64,000 nt of DNA, taken from TH-plancto1 sp043777375 (lineage in GTDB: Bacteria > Planctomycetota > Planctomycetia > Planctomycetales > Planctomycetaceae). Shown here piece by piece: positions 1 through 9,490 of the stretch. The DNA is taken from contig JAYWHX010000047.1 of assembly GCA_043777375.1 (NCBI GenBank), forward strand, positions 1-64,000, read 5' to 3'. The stretch's first letter is position 1. Each line of letters opens with the position of its first letter. The position numbers were made by a program, and so were the translations under genes. The notes under the pieces are model-generated. The model did no database searches, had not been told where the DNA came from, and worked only from the letters and a program-made list of their open reading frames with translations.

Positions 1-106
1 GACCGACGGCGAGGAGAACCTCCACCCACCGGGCCGGACCGGATTTTCTGCATCCACCCGGCTTGACAATCCGTTCTTCATAGATGGCCCAGACATCGCG
101 GGGTGG

Positions 107-132
107 CCCAGACGCTGCTTTGAGCGTCTGGG
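107..132. repeat. Perfect 10-bp-arm palindrome
   Basis: CCCAGACGCT (107-116) pairs with AGCGTCTGGG (123-132) around a 6-base loop. A weaker relative, CAGACG...CGTCTG, lies at 221-242. There is no T-run, so this resembles a REP-like intergenic palindrome rather than a terminator. Confidence 0.55.
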
Positions 133-451
133 TGACGTAGGAACAGGAGGGGTGGGGTGAAATGTGATTGTCACTGCCAACGCTCCTCAGCCAATCCTCT
201 TGTCGCTGCTCTGCTCCACTCAGACGCTGATGGCAACGTCTGGTTCACACTGTCGACTTACCAACCTCCCCGTCTCCGATGACCGTCAGTTCTTCTTGGT
301 CTGCCTCTTGAGTTCGAAAGAACTCGGGAATCGTTGACCATTTTTTCACTGAGCACTCGCCACAAGTGTGTTCCTCTCAAACGTCGGCGAAGCCCGTTCT
401 TCTCCCTCTCCCCACGATCAACGGGACTTTCAGAGGAATCGTGGCTGTGAG

Positions 452-501
452 GAGAGGGGCGGGGTGAGGGGTAACAATCGCCCCCTCACCCCAGCCCTCT
501 C
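452..501. repeat. GC-rich 20-bp-arm inverted repeat
   Basis: Arms at 452-471 and 482-501 are complementary at 18 of 20 positions with a 10-base loop. The CCCCTCACCCCAGCCCTCTC arm is the kind of C/T-rich intergenic element found in many copies in planctomycete and cyanobacterial genomes (recollection, not tested here). Confidence 0.5.
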
Positions 502-723
502 CCCCGCAAGAGAGTCCTCTTCTCGGAATTCACACCACTGCGGGGGCGAGGGAGCAGAACTCGGAGATTCACCGACGTTCTGAGACGCACACATTCGCCA
601 CAAGTGCCAGTGGCTCCAGCATGTCGGGCGATCTCTTGAAATCGCTATGATCCGCCAGCATCCCAATGCCGTTGTTCTGGCAGTCTGGTCTCGAACGTCG
701 AGCCGGACTCCCCGCGTTACGGC

Positions 724-1512
724 ATGGCGGGACAGCTGTCGCCTTCGCAACCGTGGAGCAGCATCGTGCCGGCATTTGGGAAGTTGTGGCTCGTGGATCA
801 ACTCCTCTCGCCGATCGTGCGCCCCTGCACGCGGCTGTTTGTCAGCGTGTTGGCGGTCCCGGCATTTCGGAGAGTCCGTCGCAGCTTCTCTCATTCGACT
901 GAGCGTGATGAGGAGCTGGAGAAGGACCTGGAGCAGTGGACCCGCGGGGCGATTCTGCTGTTCGTGGCGACCCATAACTTTGAACATTGGATGCAAGGCT
1001 TCATCCGTCTCGTCGTGAACGAGTGGATGCAGTTCGAGACGAAGATTCACTGGGATTTGACGTTCTCTGACCAGAATGTCTGGCTCGCAGCGGGTCGCTT
1101 GATGGTCGCCATTGGTGTGGTCGAATCCATGCCCGATCAACAGCTGTTCTCTGTGATCCATCCGGGGTTGCGTGGACTGCCGATCGACCGCAAGAAGGGC
1201 GTTCTGGAGAACCTGAAGCTGGTCTGGCTGCCCTTCTTGAAGGGAGCGGCCTGTCATCACCTGAGTCGATCCTCTCCGGTGTTTGCCATCCTGGCGGTGA
1301 TCATCCCCGGGACAGCGGGTTGGGCCTGCTATGTGCTCGCGATCGCGCAGTACCTAATCATCGGGCTGGTCACCTCGCGCGATCGGGCTCTGGATGTCCT
1401 GTCGGCGTTTGATCGACAGATCGAGATCCAACGGAACAAGTTGATTCAGGAGTTCCACATCACCGCGAAGGCCACAGTTGATCCCACGGATGAGCTGCCC
1501 AAGGGCGTTTGA
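724..1512 (+). CDS. Hypothetical membrane protein
   Basis: A 262-residue protein of unrecognised family. The N-terminal half is charged and amphipathic, with an E/D/R-rich stretch near residues 55-70. The C-terminal part has a clear hydrophobic segment (residues about 185-215, including AILAVIIPGTAGWACYVLAI) followed by a charged tail, so a single-pass or hairpin inner-membrane protein is likely. The ATG at 724 has no strong Shine-Dalgarno sequence, and the true start could be later. The protein has the composition of a real gene, and the competing frames over it do not. It stands alone, about 190 bp before the serine hydrolase gene. Confidence 0.6.
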   Translation: MAGQLSPSQPWSSIVPAFGKLWLVDQLLSPIVRPCTRLFVSVLAVPAFRRVRRSFSHSTERDEELEKDLEQWTRGAILLFVATHNFEHWMQGFIRLVVNEWMQFETKIHWDLTFSDQNVWLAAGRLMVAIGVVESMPDQQLFSVIHPGLRGLPIDRKKGVLENLKLVWLPFLKGAACHHLSRSSPVFAILAVIIPGTAGWACYVLAIAQYLIIGLVTSRDRALDVLSAFDRQIEIQRNKLIQEFHITAKATVDPTDELPKGV

Positions 1513-1702
1513 GGGCCGCTTATCCTGACGGGTGGATTCCACTGGGAGCCGCGAGTTGGGGATGACGCTTTTTTGCACGCTCGGCTCAGCAGGAGCTTCG
1601 CCCTCCCGGTCAGGTTGGTCATCACCGAAAAACTGAAAGTTGAAGCCGCCCGAGTTCCCCGTTCCACATCAGATCTGCCTCTCGAATTCCAATCGCAACC
1701 CG

Positions 1703-2836
1703 ATGAATCCACCAATCAATTCCCTCACCGCCGCCGAACACGCTCTCCCACTGACCCTCGCTGTCATCCAGAGCGGCATTACGCGTGGGTTGCATCTGGG
1801 AGTCCAGCTGTTCGCCTCGCGTGACCGACAGCCTCTCGTCGATCTGGCTGTGGGAGAGAACCAATCGGGTGAGGCTCTGACGAGTGACCACATCCTCCCC
1901 TGGCTCAGTGCGGGTAAGCCGCTGACAGCGTTCGCCATCCTAAAACTGGTGGAGCGCGGGCTGCTCGATCTTGATCGACCGGTGATGGAACACATCCCCG
2001 AGTTCGGACAGAGTGGCAAGGAGAGCGTGACCACTCGTCACTTGCTGACTCACACCGCTGGGATTGATGCCATCGCGCTGGGGTGGCCGACCACTCCGTG
2101 GGAGGAGATCCTTGCCCGCATCTGTGCTGCGCCCCTCAAAGCTGGTTCAGTCCCCGGCGAGACGCCTGCCTATGACCCGCAGCGCAGCTGGTTCCTTCTG
2201 GGAGAGATCATTCAGCGGCTGCAAGGTCGCCCCGTGGCCGAGGTTCTGCGGACTGACATCTGCGAGCCACTGGGGATGATGGACACCTGGCTGGCGATTC
2301 CGGACTCGCGATGGGATGAGTATGCACCCCGCCTGGGTCGCATCCACGTCTCGAATGCCGGGGCATTGAAGATGAACCACAGCCACTTACGAGAAGCCGT
2401 GACCGCCCCCGCTCCGGGTAGTAGCTGTCGCGGGCCGATTCGCGAACTGGCGAGGTTCTACGAAATGCTACTGAGTAACGGATCATGGGCGGGACGGCAG
2501 CTTATGTCCCCCGAACTCGTCAGTCAGATGAAGACCCGACACCGGATCGGAAAATTCGATCAGACATTCCAGCACACCGTCGATTTTGGGCTGGGGTTGA
2601 TCATCAACTCCAACCAGTACGGAGCCAACACGATCCCCTACGGGTTCGGGCGACGCGCGTCGCGGGATTCCTTCGGCCATGGCGGTTCGCAGTCGTGCAT
2701 TGGGTTTGCTGATCCGGTCCACAATCTGGTGGTCGCCGCTGTGGCGAACGGCTATCCCGGAGAGGTTCCGCATAATCGCCGGTTCCGCGATTTGCTGACG
2801 GCGCTCTACGACGATCTGGGCCTCGCGGGCGCGTAA
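1703..2836 (+). CDS. Serine hydrolase, class C beta-lactamase-like
   Basis: A 377-residue member of the beta-lactamase/D-alanyl-D-alanine carboxypeptidase-like superfamily (Pfam Beta-lactamase, PF00144). The SxxK nucleophile motif is SAGK in the context WLSAGKPLTAFAILKL. The usual Y-x-N is represented by YDP before a WFLLGEIIQRL helix, and the third motif is HGG in FGHGGSQ. The lack of a canonical YxN suggests an esterase or peptidase rather than a true beta-lactamase. The open frame extends upstream to a TTG at 1640, but the ATG at 1703 gives the natural N-terminus. No signal peptide is evident, so it may be cytoplasmic. The substrate is unknown. Confidence 0.8.
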   Translation: MNPPINSLTAAEHALPLTLAVIQSGITRGLHLGVQLFASRDRQPLVDLAVGENQSGEALTSDHILPWLSAGKPLTAFAILKLVERGLLDLDRPVMEHIPEFGQSGKESVTTRHLLTHTAGIDAIALGWPTTPWEEILARICAAPLKAGSVPGETPAYDPQRSWFLLGEIIQRLQGRPVAEVLRTDICEPLGMMDTWLAIPDSRWDEYAPRLGRIHVSNAGALKMNHSHLREAVTAPAPGSSCRGPIRELARFYEMLLSNGSWAGRQLMSPELVSQMKTRHRIGKFDQTFQHTVDFGLGLIINSNQYGANTIPYGFGRRASRDSFGHGGSQSCIGFADPVHNLVVAAVANGYPGEVPHNRRFRDLLTALYDDLGLAGA

Positions 2837-3125
2837 CAGGGGATGGCGATCGCTTCGCCGAGACTCAGTGGGAGGGTGGGAGTTCGGGCTACAGCTTGTC
2901 CCGGTGCTGCCTGAAAGCGAGACTTCCCCCCCTGAAACTCCTCTTTTCCTATTTTGCAAGAACTGCTAAGAACCTCCTGTCGTGCGGCAAAAGTTGCCGG
3001 TGAAGGCGTTCCCATCCCGGATGGAGGGGGGCGTCACGACGGCCGCGCTCTGGATTGCGGCGACTGTGATTGTGACTGCGATGTGGCCTCAAAACCACAC
3101 CGAAAAGTCAGGGAAGGGACTCCCA

Positions 3126-5726
3126 ATGCCAACTGTGATTCTGAAGCTGCTCGCTCTCTCCGGCGTGATTTCCGCAGGCTGCTTTGCCGTGTGGAAAGCC
3201 AATACCGAGCTCCAGCCGATCGAGACGGCCGACCCCACGCAGTTCACAGCCCTCGAAGGCGAAGCCAAAGACGGCGTCGGCTTAGGGGGACAGCCGATCT
3301 CGCAGTCGGTCGGATCACGGACTATTGACGAAGAGACAGAACTGGCAGACGACAAGAGTCTCGCCCTGGCTGACCCCGCATTCTCCCGCAACGCGATCAC
3401 TGAGGATGAGCCGACGCCACGCGGCATGCCAGCTGCGTTCCCCACGGAGCAAGAAGAGCCCGCACTAACCTCCGAGGCTCCGGAGCAAACCGAACCCGAA
3501 CCCGGCGTCGCCTCACTCGAAGTTCTCGAAAAAGCGGAAGCTTCGGTACCCGCCGCTCGCGTCCGCACTCCGGGGGGAGCTGCGGCCAAGACCTCGGCAC
3601 TCGATCCCAGTTCACTGCGAAAGCTCCAGGCTGAAGTGGGGGCTCCAGCACTGATTAGGATTCCAAACTCTGCGGCATCGACAGGCGTGTCCCGCAGTTC
3701 AGCTCCCGGTCGAGTGATTGCCGCCAGCGCTGACGATCTGGCACAGTCTGAGCCGACTCCAGAGGCTGCGGAAGGCCCCGCAGCTCCGGGCGATCTCTCC
3801 GAGCAGGCCGAGGATTCTCAGATCGTCACTGCCGCGAATGAAGTCGGAGCCGAGGAAACAGGGGATCAACCTTTAGGTGCAGGTGGCCCAGGTGAGTTGA
3901 CCATCCCCCCCGCTGGGCGAACTCGACCTGCTCCGGGGGCTGTCGAAGAGGAGGAGAATCCCTTCGACACGCAAGCTCCCGAACTCACTACCGAACCGGA
4001 AGCCGTAGAACAGCCCCAGCCAGCGGAAATGGATCCCACAGACAATCCGTTTGGGAATCGCGATCGTTCATCGATCCCGACGCCTGTGGGTCAAGACGAG
4101 CCTGAGACGACAATCGACGAGCCCGCAACGTTGCCGGTGCCTCCCAATCAGCGTCCGGTCCGCACTCCGAAGAACACTCATGCCATCGACGAAACTCTCG
4201 ATCCGACTCCCACAGATCGTTCCACGATTCCCACAAAGGTGTTGCCTCCACGATCCGTGACTCCTGACATGCTCAGCGGGGACGCCACCATTGACGATCC
4301 GTTGATGTCCCCGACTCAGCAGCCTCAGCTGCGAATTGAGAAGCGGGCTCAGCCTGAGGCCGAGGTTGGCGAGAAGTTTGTGTACGAGATCATCGTGAAA
4401 AATGTGGGGGCAGCGCCCGCCCAGTATGTGGTCGTCGAAGAACGCATCCCCAAAGGCTGCGATATGAAGCGATCTGTGCCCCAGGCGACGATTGGACGCA
4501 CCAAGACCCTGAGCTGGAACCTCGGAACTCTGGCTCCGAATGCGGAGAAGGTGATCAGGGTCGAAGTGGTCCCCACAGAGGCTGGACCAATAGGCAGTGT
4601 GGCCACGGTCCGCTTCGCTGCTCAAGTTGCGACGCGAACGGTGGTCACCGCGCCAACCTTGTCACTCTCGATTCAGCATCCGCCCGAGGTGGCTGTTGGC
4701 GAAGTGGTTCCCGTCAAGTTCACGATTACCAACAAGGGGACCGGCATCGCCCGCAAGGCGAGTTTGCGGGCTGTCCTCGAACAAGGGTTGGTCCATCCAG
4801 CGGGTCTCGATATCGACAAGGAACTGGGGACACTGGCTCCTGGCGAAGCGAAGGAGATTGAACTGAAGCTGACAGCTTCGCAACCGGGTCCGTTTGCCCC
4901 CACAGTCGCGATTTATACCAACGGCATCGATAAGGCCGATGGGGCAGGCTACTCTGGCGGGATCGAGCAGGAGAACCGCACCCTGAAGTTGAGTGTGATC
5001 GAGTCCCGCCTGACACTGACCCGAGAAGGCCATGTTCGGCGATTCGTTAATCGGCCCGCTGATTTTGTCACGACCGTCAAAAATCACTCGGTCGAGACTA
5101 TGAAGAATGTTCGGATCACCGAACAGCTCCCAGTCGGCGTGACGCCAGTTGGTGAGGCCGGAAAGTTCCGCTGGAATCCCGAGGACCGTACGGTGTCATG
5201 GCTGGTGTCGGAACTCCGTCCGGGCGATCATTCGGACCTGCGACTCTCAGTCGTTTCCGCCCGGGCCGGAATGCTTCAGGGAAAAGTTCAAGCGGTGTCC
5301 GACTCGGGGTATAGTGCCGAACTGCCAACGGAGCTGGAAGTGCAAGGGTTCGCTTCGTTGACACTCGATTTCCAGGGAGATGGCAAGGCGGTGGCCGTGG
5401 GAGACCAAGTCTCGATGCGAGTCACCGTCGGGAATAAAGGCAGCGCCCCGGCGAAGCAGGTACAGGCGATGTTTGAACTTCCTCCTCAAATGAAATTCGT
5501 CGCCGCGACGGGAGAAGGGGACCAGGGGCCAGTCAAGTTTACCGAGGATGGCAAGTATGTCACCTTTGATCCCGTCCATGAGCTCGCTCCGAATGAGAAG
5601 CAGACGTTCGATATCGTGTTGATCGCTGCGGAAGAAGGCACATCGAGAGTCGGGGTGGAACTCCTCAGCACCGACCTGCCCCAATCACTCCATCAGCAAG
5701 AGCCTGTGACGATTACTCCGCAATAG
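3126..5726 (+). CDS. DUF11-repeat envelope lipoprotein
   Basis: An 866-residue exported protein. The ATG at 3126 follows GGGAAGGGAC and begins a signal peptide ending in a lipobox-like SAGC; the frame is open back to a GTG at 2982, which would bury that signal. Residues about 30-390 are a Pro/Glu/Ala-rich, probably disordered linker. The C-terminal half holds four DUF11/CARDB-type Ig-like repeats beginning near LRIEKRAQ, LSIQHPP, LTLTREG and LTLDFQG, each with the VKNVG/TITNKG/VTVGNKG signature and an L-x-PGE or AP(N/G)E turn. This architecture suits a surface or periplasmic structural protein. A strong terminator follows the gene, so it is monocistronic. Confidence 0.85.
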   Translation: MPTVILKLLALSGVISAGCFAVWKANTELQPIETADPTQFTALEGEAKDGVGLGGQPISQSVGSRTIDEETELADDKSLALADPAFSRNAITEDEPTPRGMPAAFPTEQEEPALTSEAPEQTEPEPGVASLEVLEKAEASVPAARVRTPGGAAAKTSALDPSSLRKLQAEVGAPALIRIPNSAASTGVSRSSAPGRVIAASADDLAQSEPTPEAAEGPAAPGDLSEQAEDSQIVTAANEVGAEETGDQPLGAGGPGELTIPPAGRTRPAPGAVEEEENPFDTQAPELTTEPEAVEQPQPAEMDPTDNPFGNRDRSSIPTPVGQDEPETTIDEPATLPVPPNQRPVRTPKNTHAIDETLDPTPTDRSTIPTKVLPPRSVTPDMLSGDATIDDPLMSPTQQPQLRIEKRAQPEAEVGEKFVYEIIVKNVGAAPAQYVVVEERIPKGCDMKRSVPQATIGRTKTLSWNLGTLAPNAEKVIRVEVVPTEAGPIGSVATVRFAAQVATRTVVTAPTLSLSIQHPPEVAVGEVVPVKFTITNKGTGIARKASLRAVLEQGLVHPAGLDIDKELGTLAPGEAKEIELKLTASQPGPFAPTVAIYTNGIDKADGAGYSGGIEQENRTLKLSVIESRLTLTREGHVRRFVNRPADFVTTVKNHSVETMKNVRITEQLPVGVTPVGEAGKFRWNPEDRTVSWLVSELRPGDHSDLRLSVVSARAGMLQGKVQAVSDSGYSAELPTELEVQGFASLTLDFQGDGKAVAVGDQVSMRVTVGNKGSAPAKQVQAMFELPPQMKFVAATGEGDQGPVKFTEDGKYVTFDPVHELAPNEKQTFDIVLIAAEEGTSRVGVELLSTDLPQSLHQQEPVTITPQ

Positions 5727-5764
5727 CCGGATCATGACAAGTCCGAGACATCAGATTCACACGA

Positions 5765-5797
5765 ACAGCCCTCGACGATTTGTCGAGGGCTGTTTTC
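5765..5797 (+). terminator. Rho-independent terminator
   Basis: Perfect 12-bp stem ACAGCCCTCGAC / GTCGAGGGCTGT with a 5-base loop and a TTTT tail, 38 bp after the DUF11-repeat gene. Confidence 0.85.
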
Positions 5798-5943
5798 ATG
5801 GATCGATGCCTAACCGACGACAGATTCATCATTAATTCACATGGCCTTCATCGTGCCCTCACGCGGATTGTGAAGATCACTATCTATTCGCTGCCATTTG
5901 ATCTGAGGGCAGCAGCTGTTCGCGGAAACCCAGAGGAAAACCG

Positions 5944-6948
5944 ATGTCCCAGACCCGTAAGGCACGTGGATTTACGTTGATTGAACTACTGGTTGTGATC
6001 GCCATCATCGCCGTGCTGATCGCCCTGTTGCTCCCAGCTGTGCAGCAGGCCCGCGAGGCCGCCCGCCGTTCACAATGCAAGAACAACCTCAAACAACTGG
6101 GACTGGCTCTCCACAACTACGAGAGCACCTTCTCGATGTTCCCACCGAGTCGGATCAACCTGTCGAGCCCCGCTGTGTTCCAGAAGACTTGGGTGACAAT
6201 GTGCCTGCCCTACTTGGATCAGGCTCCGATGTCGAATCTCTACGATTCGAACTTGAATTGGTTCGCTGTCGCAAACGATCCTGTAACGACAACCAACCTC
6301 ACTGTGGTTGTTTGTCCATCGGCTTCTGGTCGCTCCACGATTCCCACCTCGGCTCTGTACAGTGCTGTGACTGGTGGCGTTCGAACCGACACTCCGACCT
6401 GGGGCTTGAGTGATTACGGTTCAATCAATGCCGTCCGGAACGGATTGAATGTGGCTGCTGGAGGAACGTCTTGGGGGCTGAGAGAGTACGACGGTGGATT
6501 GGGACGCGGTCCCAACGGAGTCCGCTTAGGTCTCTTCACAGATGGTCTTTCCAACACTCTACTGGTCGGTGAAGACGCGAGCCGTCCGACCGTCTACAAC
6601 TTTCGCAAGCCTGCCAAGAACCCGCGCAGTGGGGTCTACTTCGGGACTGATTGGACTGGCGACGGATGGGGATGGGCCGACATCAATAACGGATTCAGCC
6701 TTGATGGCACAGGTACGAATGGCGTTCCCAACAACACTTCGGGAAGCGGTACCGTCACCTTGGCTCCTGGCGGAGGACGGTGCTTTATCAATTGCTCAAA
6801 CGACGGCGAACTGTATTCCTTCCACACCGGCGGAGTCCAGGTGCTGTTGGGGGATGGGGCTGTTCGGTTCATCAGTGAGAACATTGACGGCCAGACTCTC
6901 GCTGCTCTCGGAACCCGTGGTCGCGGCGAAGTCGTCGGCGAGTTCTAA
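5944..6948 (+). CDS. DUF1559 protein with prepilin-like N-terminus
   Basis: A 334-residue planctomycete DUF1559 (SBP_bac_10) family protein. The N-terminus carries the type IV prepilin/pseudopilin signal GFTLIELLVVIAI, with a cleavage site after G and the conserved E at +5. The family block QQAREAARRSQCKNNLKQLG follows, with the C-terminal HTGGVQVLLGDGAVRFIS motif that ends most members. The middle is variable. The role of the family is unknown; the prepilin signal implies processing by a PilD-like peptidase and extracytoplasmic display. Terminators on both sides show it is transcribed alone. No type II secretion or pilus genes are near. Confidence 0.93.
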   Translation: MSQTRKARGFTLIELLVVIAIIAVLIALLLPAVQQAREAARRSQCKNNLKQLGLALHNYESTFSMFPPSRINLSSPAVFQKTWVTMCLPYLDQAPMSNLYDSNLNWFAVANDPVTTTNLTVVVCPSASGRSTIPTSALYSAVTGGVRTDTPTWGLSDYGSINAVRNGLNVAAGGTSWGLREYDGGLGRGPNGVRLGLFTDGLSNTLLVGEDASRPTVYNFRKPAKNPRSGVYFGTDWTGDGWGWADINNGFSLDGTGTNGVPNNTSGSGTVTLAPGGGRCFINCSNDGELYSFHTGGVQVLLGDGAVRFISENIDGQTLAALGTRGRGEVVGEF

Positions 6949-6975
6949 AGAAGCTTGATTTGCCCTCTGAATCAC

Positions 6976-7015
6976 AAACCCCTGTTCGAGAGATTACTCT
7001 TGAACAGGGGTTTTT
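6976..7015 (+). terminator. Rho-independent terminator
   Basis: Stem AAACCCCTGTTC (6976-6987) / GAACAGGGGTTT (7002-7013) followed by a T-run, just after the DUF1559 gene. Confidence 0.88.
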
Positions 7016-7240
7016 CTGCTTCCACGCACTCTTCGGAATGACAGCACCCTGCCAAACCGACTGCATTCAAATTACGCAGCCCCTGCCACTGCTTATTTGA
7101 GCGAGCTGTGGGGACTTCTTACGCGAAGACGGGATTTGTTACCAAGGAATGGGTTGGACAACTGGCTGCGACAATCAGATTCTGAGACCGACTGTTAACG
7201 ACACTGTGCTGCGTGGTGATATTCTTCTGTAACCACTCAA

Positions 7241-7285
7241 TTGACAGACATAATTGTGTCTTTTGGTTCACGCTTCTAATTGACA
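7241..7285 (+). promoter_or_regulatory. Operator/promoter candidate of metal-efflux operon
   Basis: AGACATAATTGTGTCT (7246-7261) is a 16-bp palindrome with one mismatched pair. It sits just upstream of TCTAAT (7275-7280), a 5/6 match to the -10 hexamer, with no good -35. AATTGACA occurs twice, at about 7239-7246 and 7278-7285. The layout suits a repressor or a MerR-like activator acting at a promoter with a poor -35. It is the only such site upstream of the efflux genes. Confidence 0.45.
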
Positions 7286-7314
7286 CGGATCGGACTTCAA
7301 GACACACTTATGGA

Positions 7315-7845
7315 ATGAGGATTGTCTGCCCAGCATTTCGATCAACCCGTTCACAGGTCACCGGATTCTTCCGGGGAATGTGCCGGGTGCTGTTGTGCTT
7401 GAGTCTCTGGAGTGCTCCTCTCCCGATGCTGCACGCCCACGAAAAAGCAGGGCCGCTGCTGGATCGAGACACGGCTTTGGCAGAGCATGTGCAAGTCTGC
7501 CATACTAAGGATGACTGCGAACACTGTCGCGGCTGGCATCTGCACTTGGTCCTATGGGGAGAGGTTCAGTCCAAGCATCCGAACTCCGATCCTCACCCCC
7601 AGTCTCCTCAGCCGAGGGACTTGGCAGGTGAGTTCGCGGTCACTCTAAATGCGAGTGGCGGCACATCCAGTACGATGGAACTGGCTGTTGAATGCTGGGC
7701 TTCGGATGGGGGGGCATCGTACGACAGCCTATCCCCCACATCGTCCGAGCTTGAAACCGCTCGAAGAGCGACCTTTGTTCCTTATCAAGTCCAGGTCGCG
7801 AACTGCCGTGATGTGGCTCGCCTGCTGATGGTCGCCCGCTGTTGA
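7315..7845 (+). CDS. Secreted His/Cys-rich protein of efflux operon
   Basis: A 176-residue protein not assigned to a family. The ATG at 7315 gives a basic N-terminus, a hydrophobic core (VLLCLSLWSAPLPML) and a likely signal peptidase site near HAHEKAG. The mature N-terminal region is rich in His and Cys (HVQVCHTKDDCEHCRGWHLH), which suggests metal binding. The remainder is Ser/Thr/Pro-rich with two C-terminal Cys. The frame is open upstream to 7213, but those residues look non-coding. It lies directly before the adaptor and RND pump genes and after the palindromic operator candidate. A periplasmic metal-binding role is inferred from context and residues only. Confidence 0.65.
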   Translation: MRIVCPAFRSTRSQVTGFFRGMCRVLLCLSLWSAPLPMLHAHEKAGPLLDRDTALAEHVQVCHTKDDCEHCRGWHLHLVLWGEVQSKHPNSDPHPQSPQPRDLAGEFAVTLNASGGTSSTMELAVECWASDGGASYDSLSPTSSELETARRATFVPYQVQVANCRDVARLLMVARC

Positions 7846-7982
7846 GCGGTCGCTGACCTCGTCAGTCGCTACATGAGTCAGGCCTTGGGCGTAAAACGGC
7901 CCTGGAAGACCTGCACTTCTCCCGTCTCATCACATCACCCGAACATCCGTTTCGCGAGTGGTGGTTCTTCGAGGTTCAGGCC

Positions 7983-9434
7983 ATGAAGTCTCGTATTTGG
8001 TCGGTCGCAATATTCATATGCGTCGTGTTGATCGGTGCCGCCACACTCCAGTTCTTTTGGACAAGTGGTACACCCGAGGAGTCAGCTCCAGCCGCTGTCG
8101 CAGAAGACGACGGGCATGTGGGCGTCGTGCAGTTGCCCACTGAGAAGATCGCAGCTGCCGGGATTCACACGGTCCCTGTCACGAAGCGATCTTTGAAGCT
8201 GACAAGGACAGTCCCCGGTCGCATCCAATATGACGACACACGTCACATCTCCGTCAAAGCCGCTACCGAGGGAGCCTTGATTGATGTCAAAGTCAAACCG
8301 GGTGATGCGGTCTCTGCGGGGCAGGTTCTGGCTGTCCTCAGTAGCCCGGAAGTCGGGACTGCTCGGGCGGACGTACTCCAACGCGCCGGGGAACTGAAGC
8401 TCCTGCAAACGGAACTCGAATGGTCCTCGAACACCCACGAGGGTCTGAAAACGTTAGTCGATGCCATCCGGAAACGGCAGTCGATTGATGACATTCGCAC
8501 CCGACTGAAAGACCGATCCGTCGGTCAGAGCCGGGAGACGATGCTGAGTGCCTACTCGCGGTACTTGCTGGCGGATTCGCTCGTGAAGGGGCTCGCCTCC
8601 GCTGGAAACAGCGGTGCCCTGTCGGGTCGGCAGGTCGCGGAACGCCAGAACGAATACGAGTCAGCCGATGCTGCACTTCAAGGAGTCTCCGAACAGGAGA
8701 CTTTTAACTCCCAGCAAGACGTGACACGTGCCGGGAACGCCGTCGAGCAGGCTCAAAACAAACTGAGAATCAGCCAGCAGCATCTTGCGACCCTGCTTGG
8801 CTACGACGAACACGCCGTAGAGGACGAACCGACGGGGCCCGTCAATAATCTGTCTCTGGTCGAAGTCCGCGCTCCGTTCGCAGGGACGATCGAACAGAAA
8901 TCCTACTCCAACGCCGAACGCGTTCAGCTGGGCGACACGCTGTTTGTGTTGGCCGATACCACACGCATGTGGGTCGCAGCCGATTTGCGAGAAGGAGAAT
9001 GGTCTGCGATGGCACTCCACTCTGGCGATCCGATCGTCGTCACGACTCCCGCGATGTCGGGTCGCGAGTTCGATGCAGCGGTCTACTACATCGGGCGCGA
9101 AGTCTCCGCTGAGACAAATTCAGTCCCCTTGATGGCCACGATCAACAACTCCGATGGGCTATTGCGTCCGGGTCTGTTCGTTCGGGTCCTGCTTCCTCTC
9201 GGGGAGTCGAAGGAAGTCCTGGCAGTCCCAGACTCGGCGATCTGTGAACATGAATCGAAGTCCTTTGTATTTGTCGCTGAAGGGGAACGGTCATATCGGC
9301 AAGTCTTCGTCGGGCGGGGAATTCACGAGGGGAACTTCGTCGAAGTGACCTCCGGCTTAGCGGGAGGCGAGGCTGTGGTCGACCAAGGGGCGTTTGTGCT
9401 GAAGTCGGAGTTGTTGCTTGAGCGAGAGGAGTGA
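7983..9434 (+). CDS. RND efflux periplasmic adaptor (HlyD/CusB family)
   Basis: A 483-residue membrane fusion protein. An N-terminal transmembrane or signal anchor (IWSVAIFICVVLIGAA) is followed by a barrel-sandwich lipoyl half (ISVKAATEGALIDVKVKPGD, residues about 80-100), a long alpha-helical hairpin (about 115-270), the second lipoyl half (LSLVEVRAPFAGTIEQ), a beta-barrel (TRMWVAADLREGEWSAM) and a membrane-proximal domain with LRPGLFVRVLLPLGE. This order matches CusB/CzcB-type adaptors. It would link the inner-membrane pump encoded next to an outer-membrane channel, but no TolC-like gene is in the window. Confidence 0.92.
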   Translation: MKSRIWSVAIFICVVLIGAATLQFFWTSGTPEESAPAAVAEDDGHVGVVQLPTEKIAAAGIHTVPVTKRSLKLTRTVPGRIQYDDTRHISVKAATEGALIDVKVKPGDAVSAGQVLAVLSSPEVGTARADVLQRAGELKLLQTELEWSSNTHEGLKTLVDAIRKRQSIDDIRTRLKDRSVGQSRETMLSAYSRYLLADSLVKGLASAGNSGALSGRQVAERQNEYESADAALQGVSEQETFNSQQDVTRAGNAVEQAQNKLRISQQHLATLLGYDEHAVEDEPTGPVNNLSLVEVRAPFAGTIEQKSYSNAERVQLGDTLFVLADTTRMWVAADLREGEWSAMALHSGDPIVVTTPAMSGREFDAAVYYIGREVSAETNSVPLMATINNSDGLLRPGLFVRVLLPLGESKEVLAVPDSAICEHESKSFVFVAEGERSYRQVFVGRGIHEGNFVEVTSGLAGGEAVVDQGAFVLKSELLLEREE

Positions 9435-9490
9435 GGTCGGACTCATTCCGCTTTTGTGTTCCAGCCTCCTTCTCACACCACCGGTGCCCC

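Larger units (their letters stand above)
1..723. other. Left-edge region without a supported gene
   Basis: No reading frame here looks like a protein. The first 160 bases are open in one forward frame, and a short reverse frame starts with ATG at 81 and runs off the left edge; either could be a fragment of a neighbouring gene, but nothing recognisable is encoded. The rest is intergenic and carries palindromes at 107-132 and 452-501. Confidence 0.5.

Noticed and set aside
1..81. Partial gene running off the left edge on the reverse strand
   Set aside because: Only 27 codons are visible and they show no recognisable sequence.
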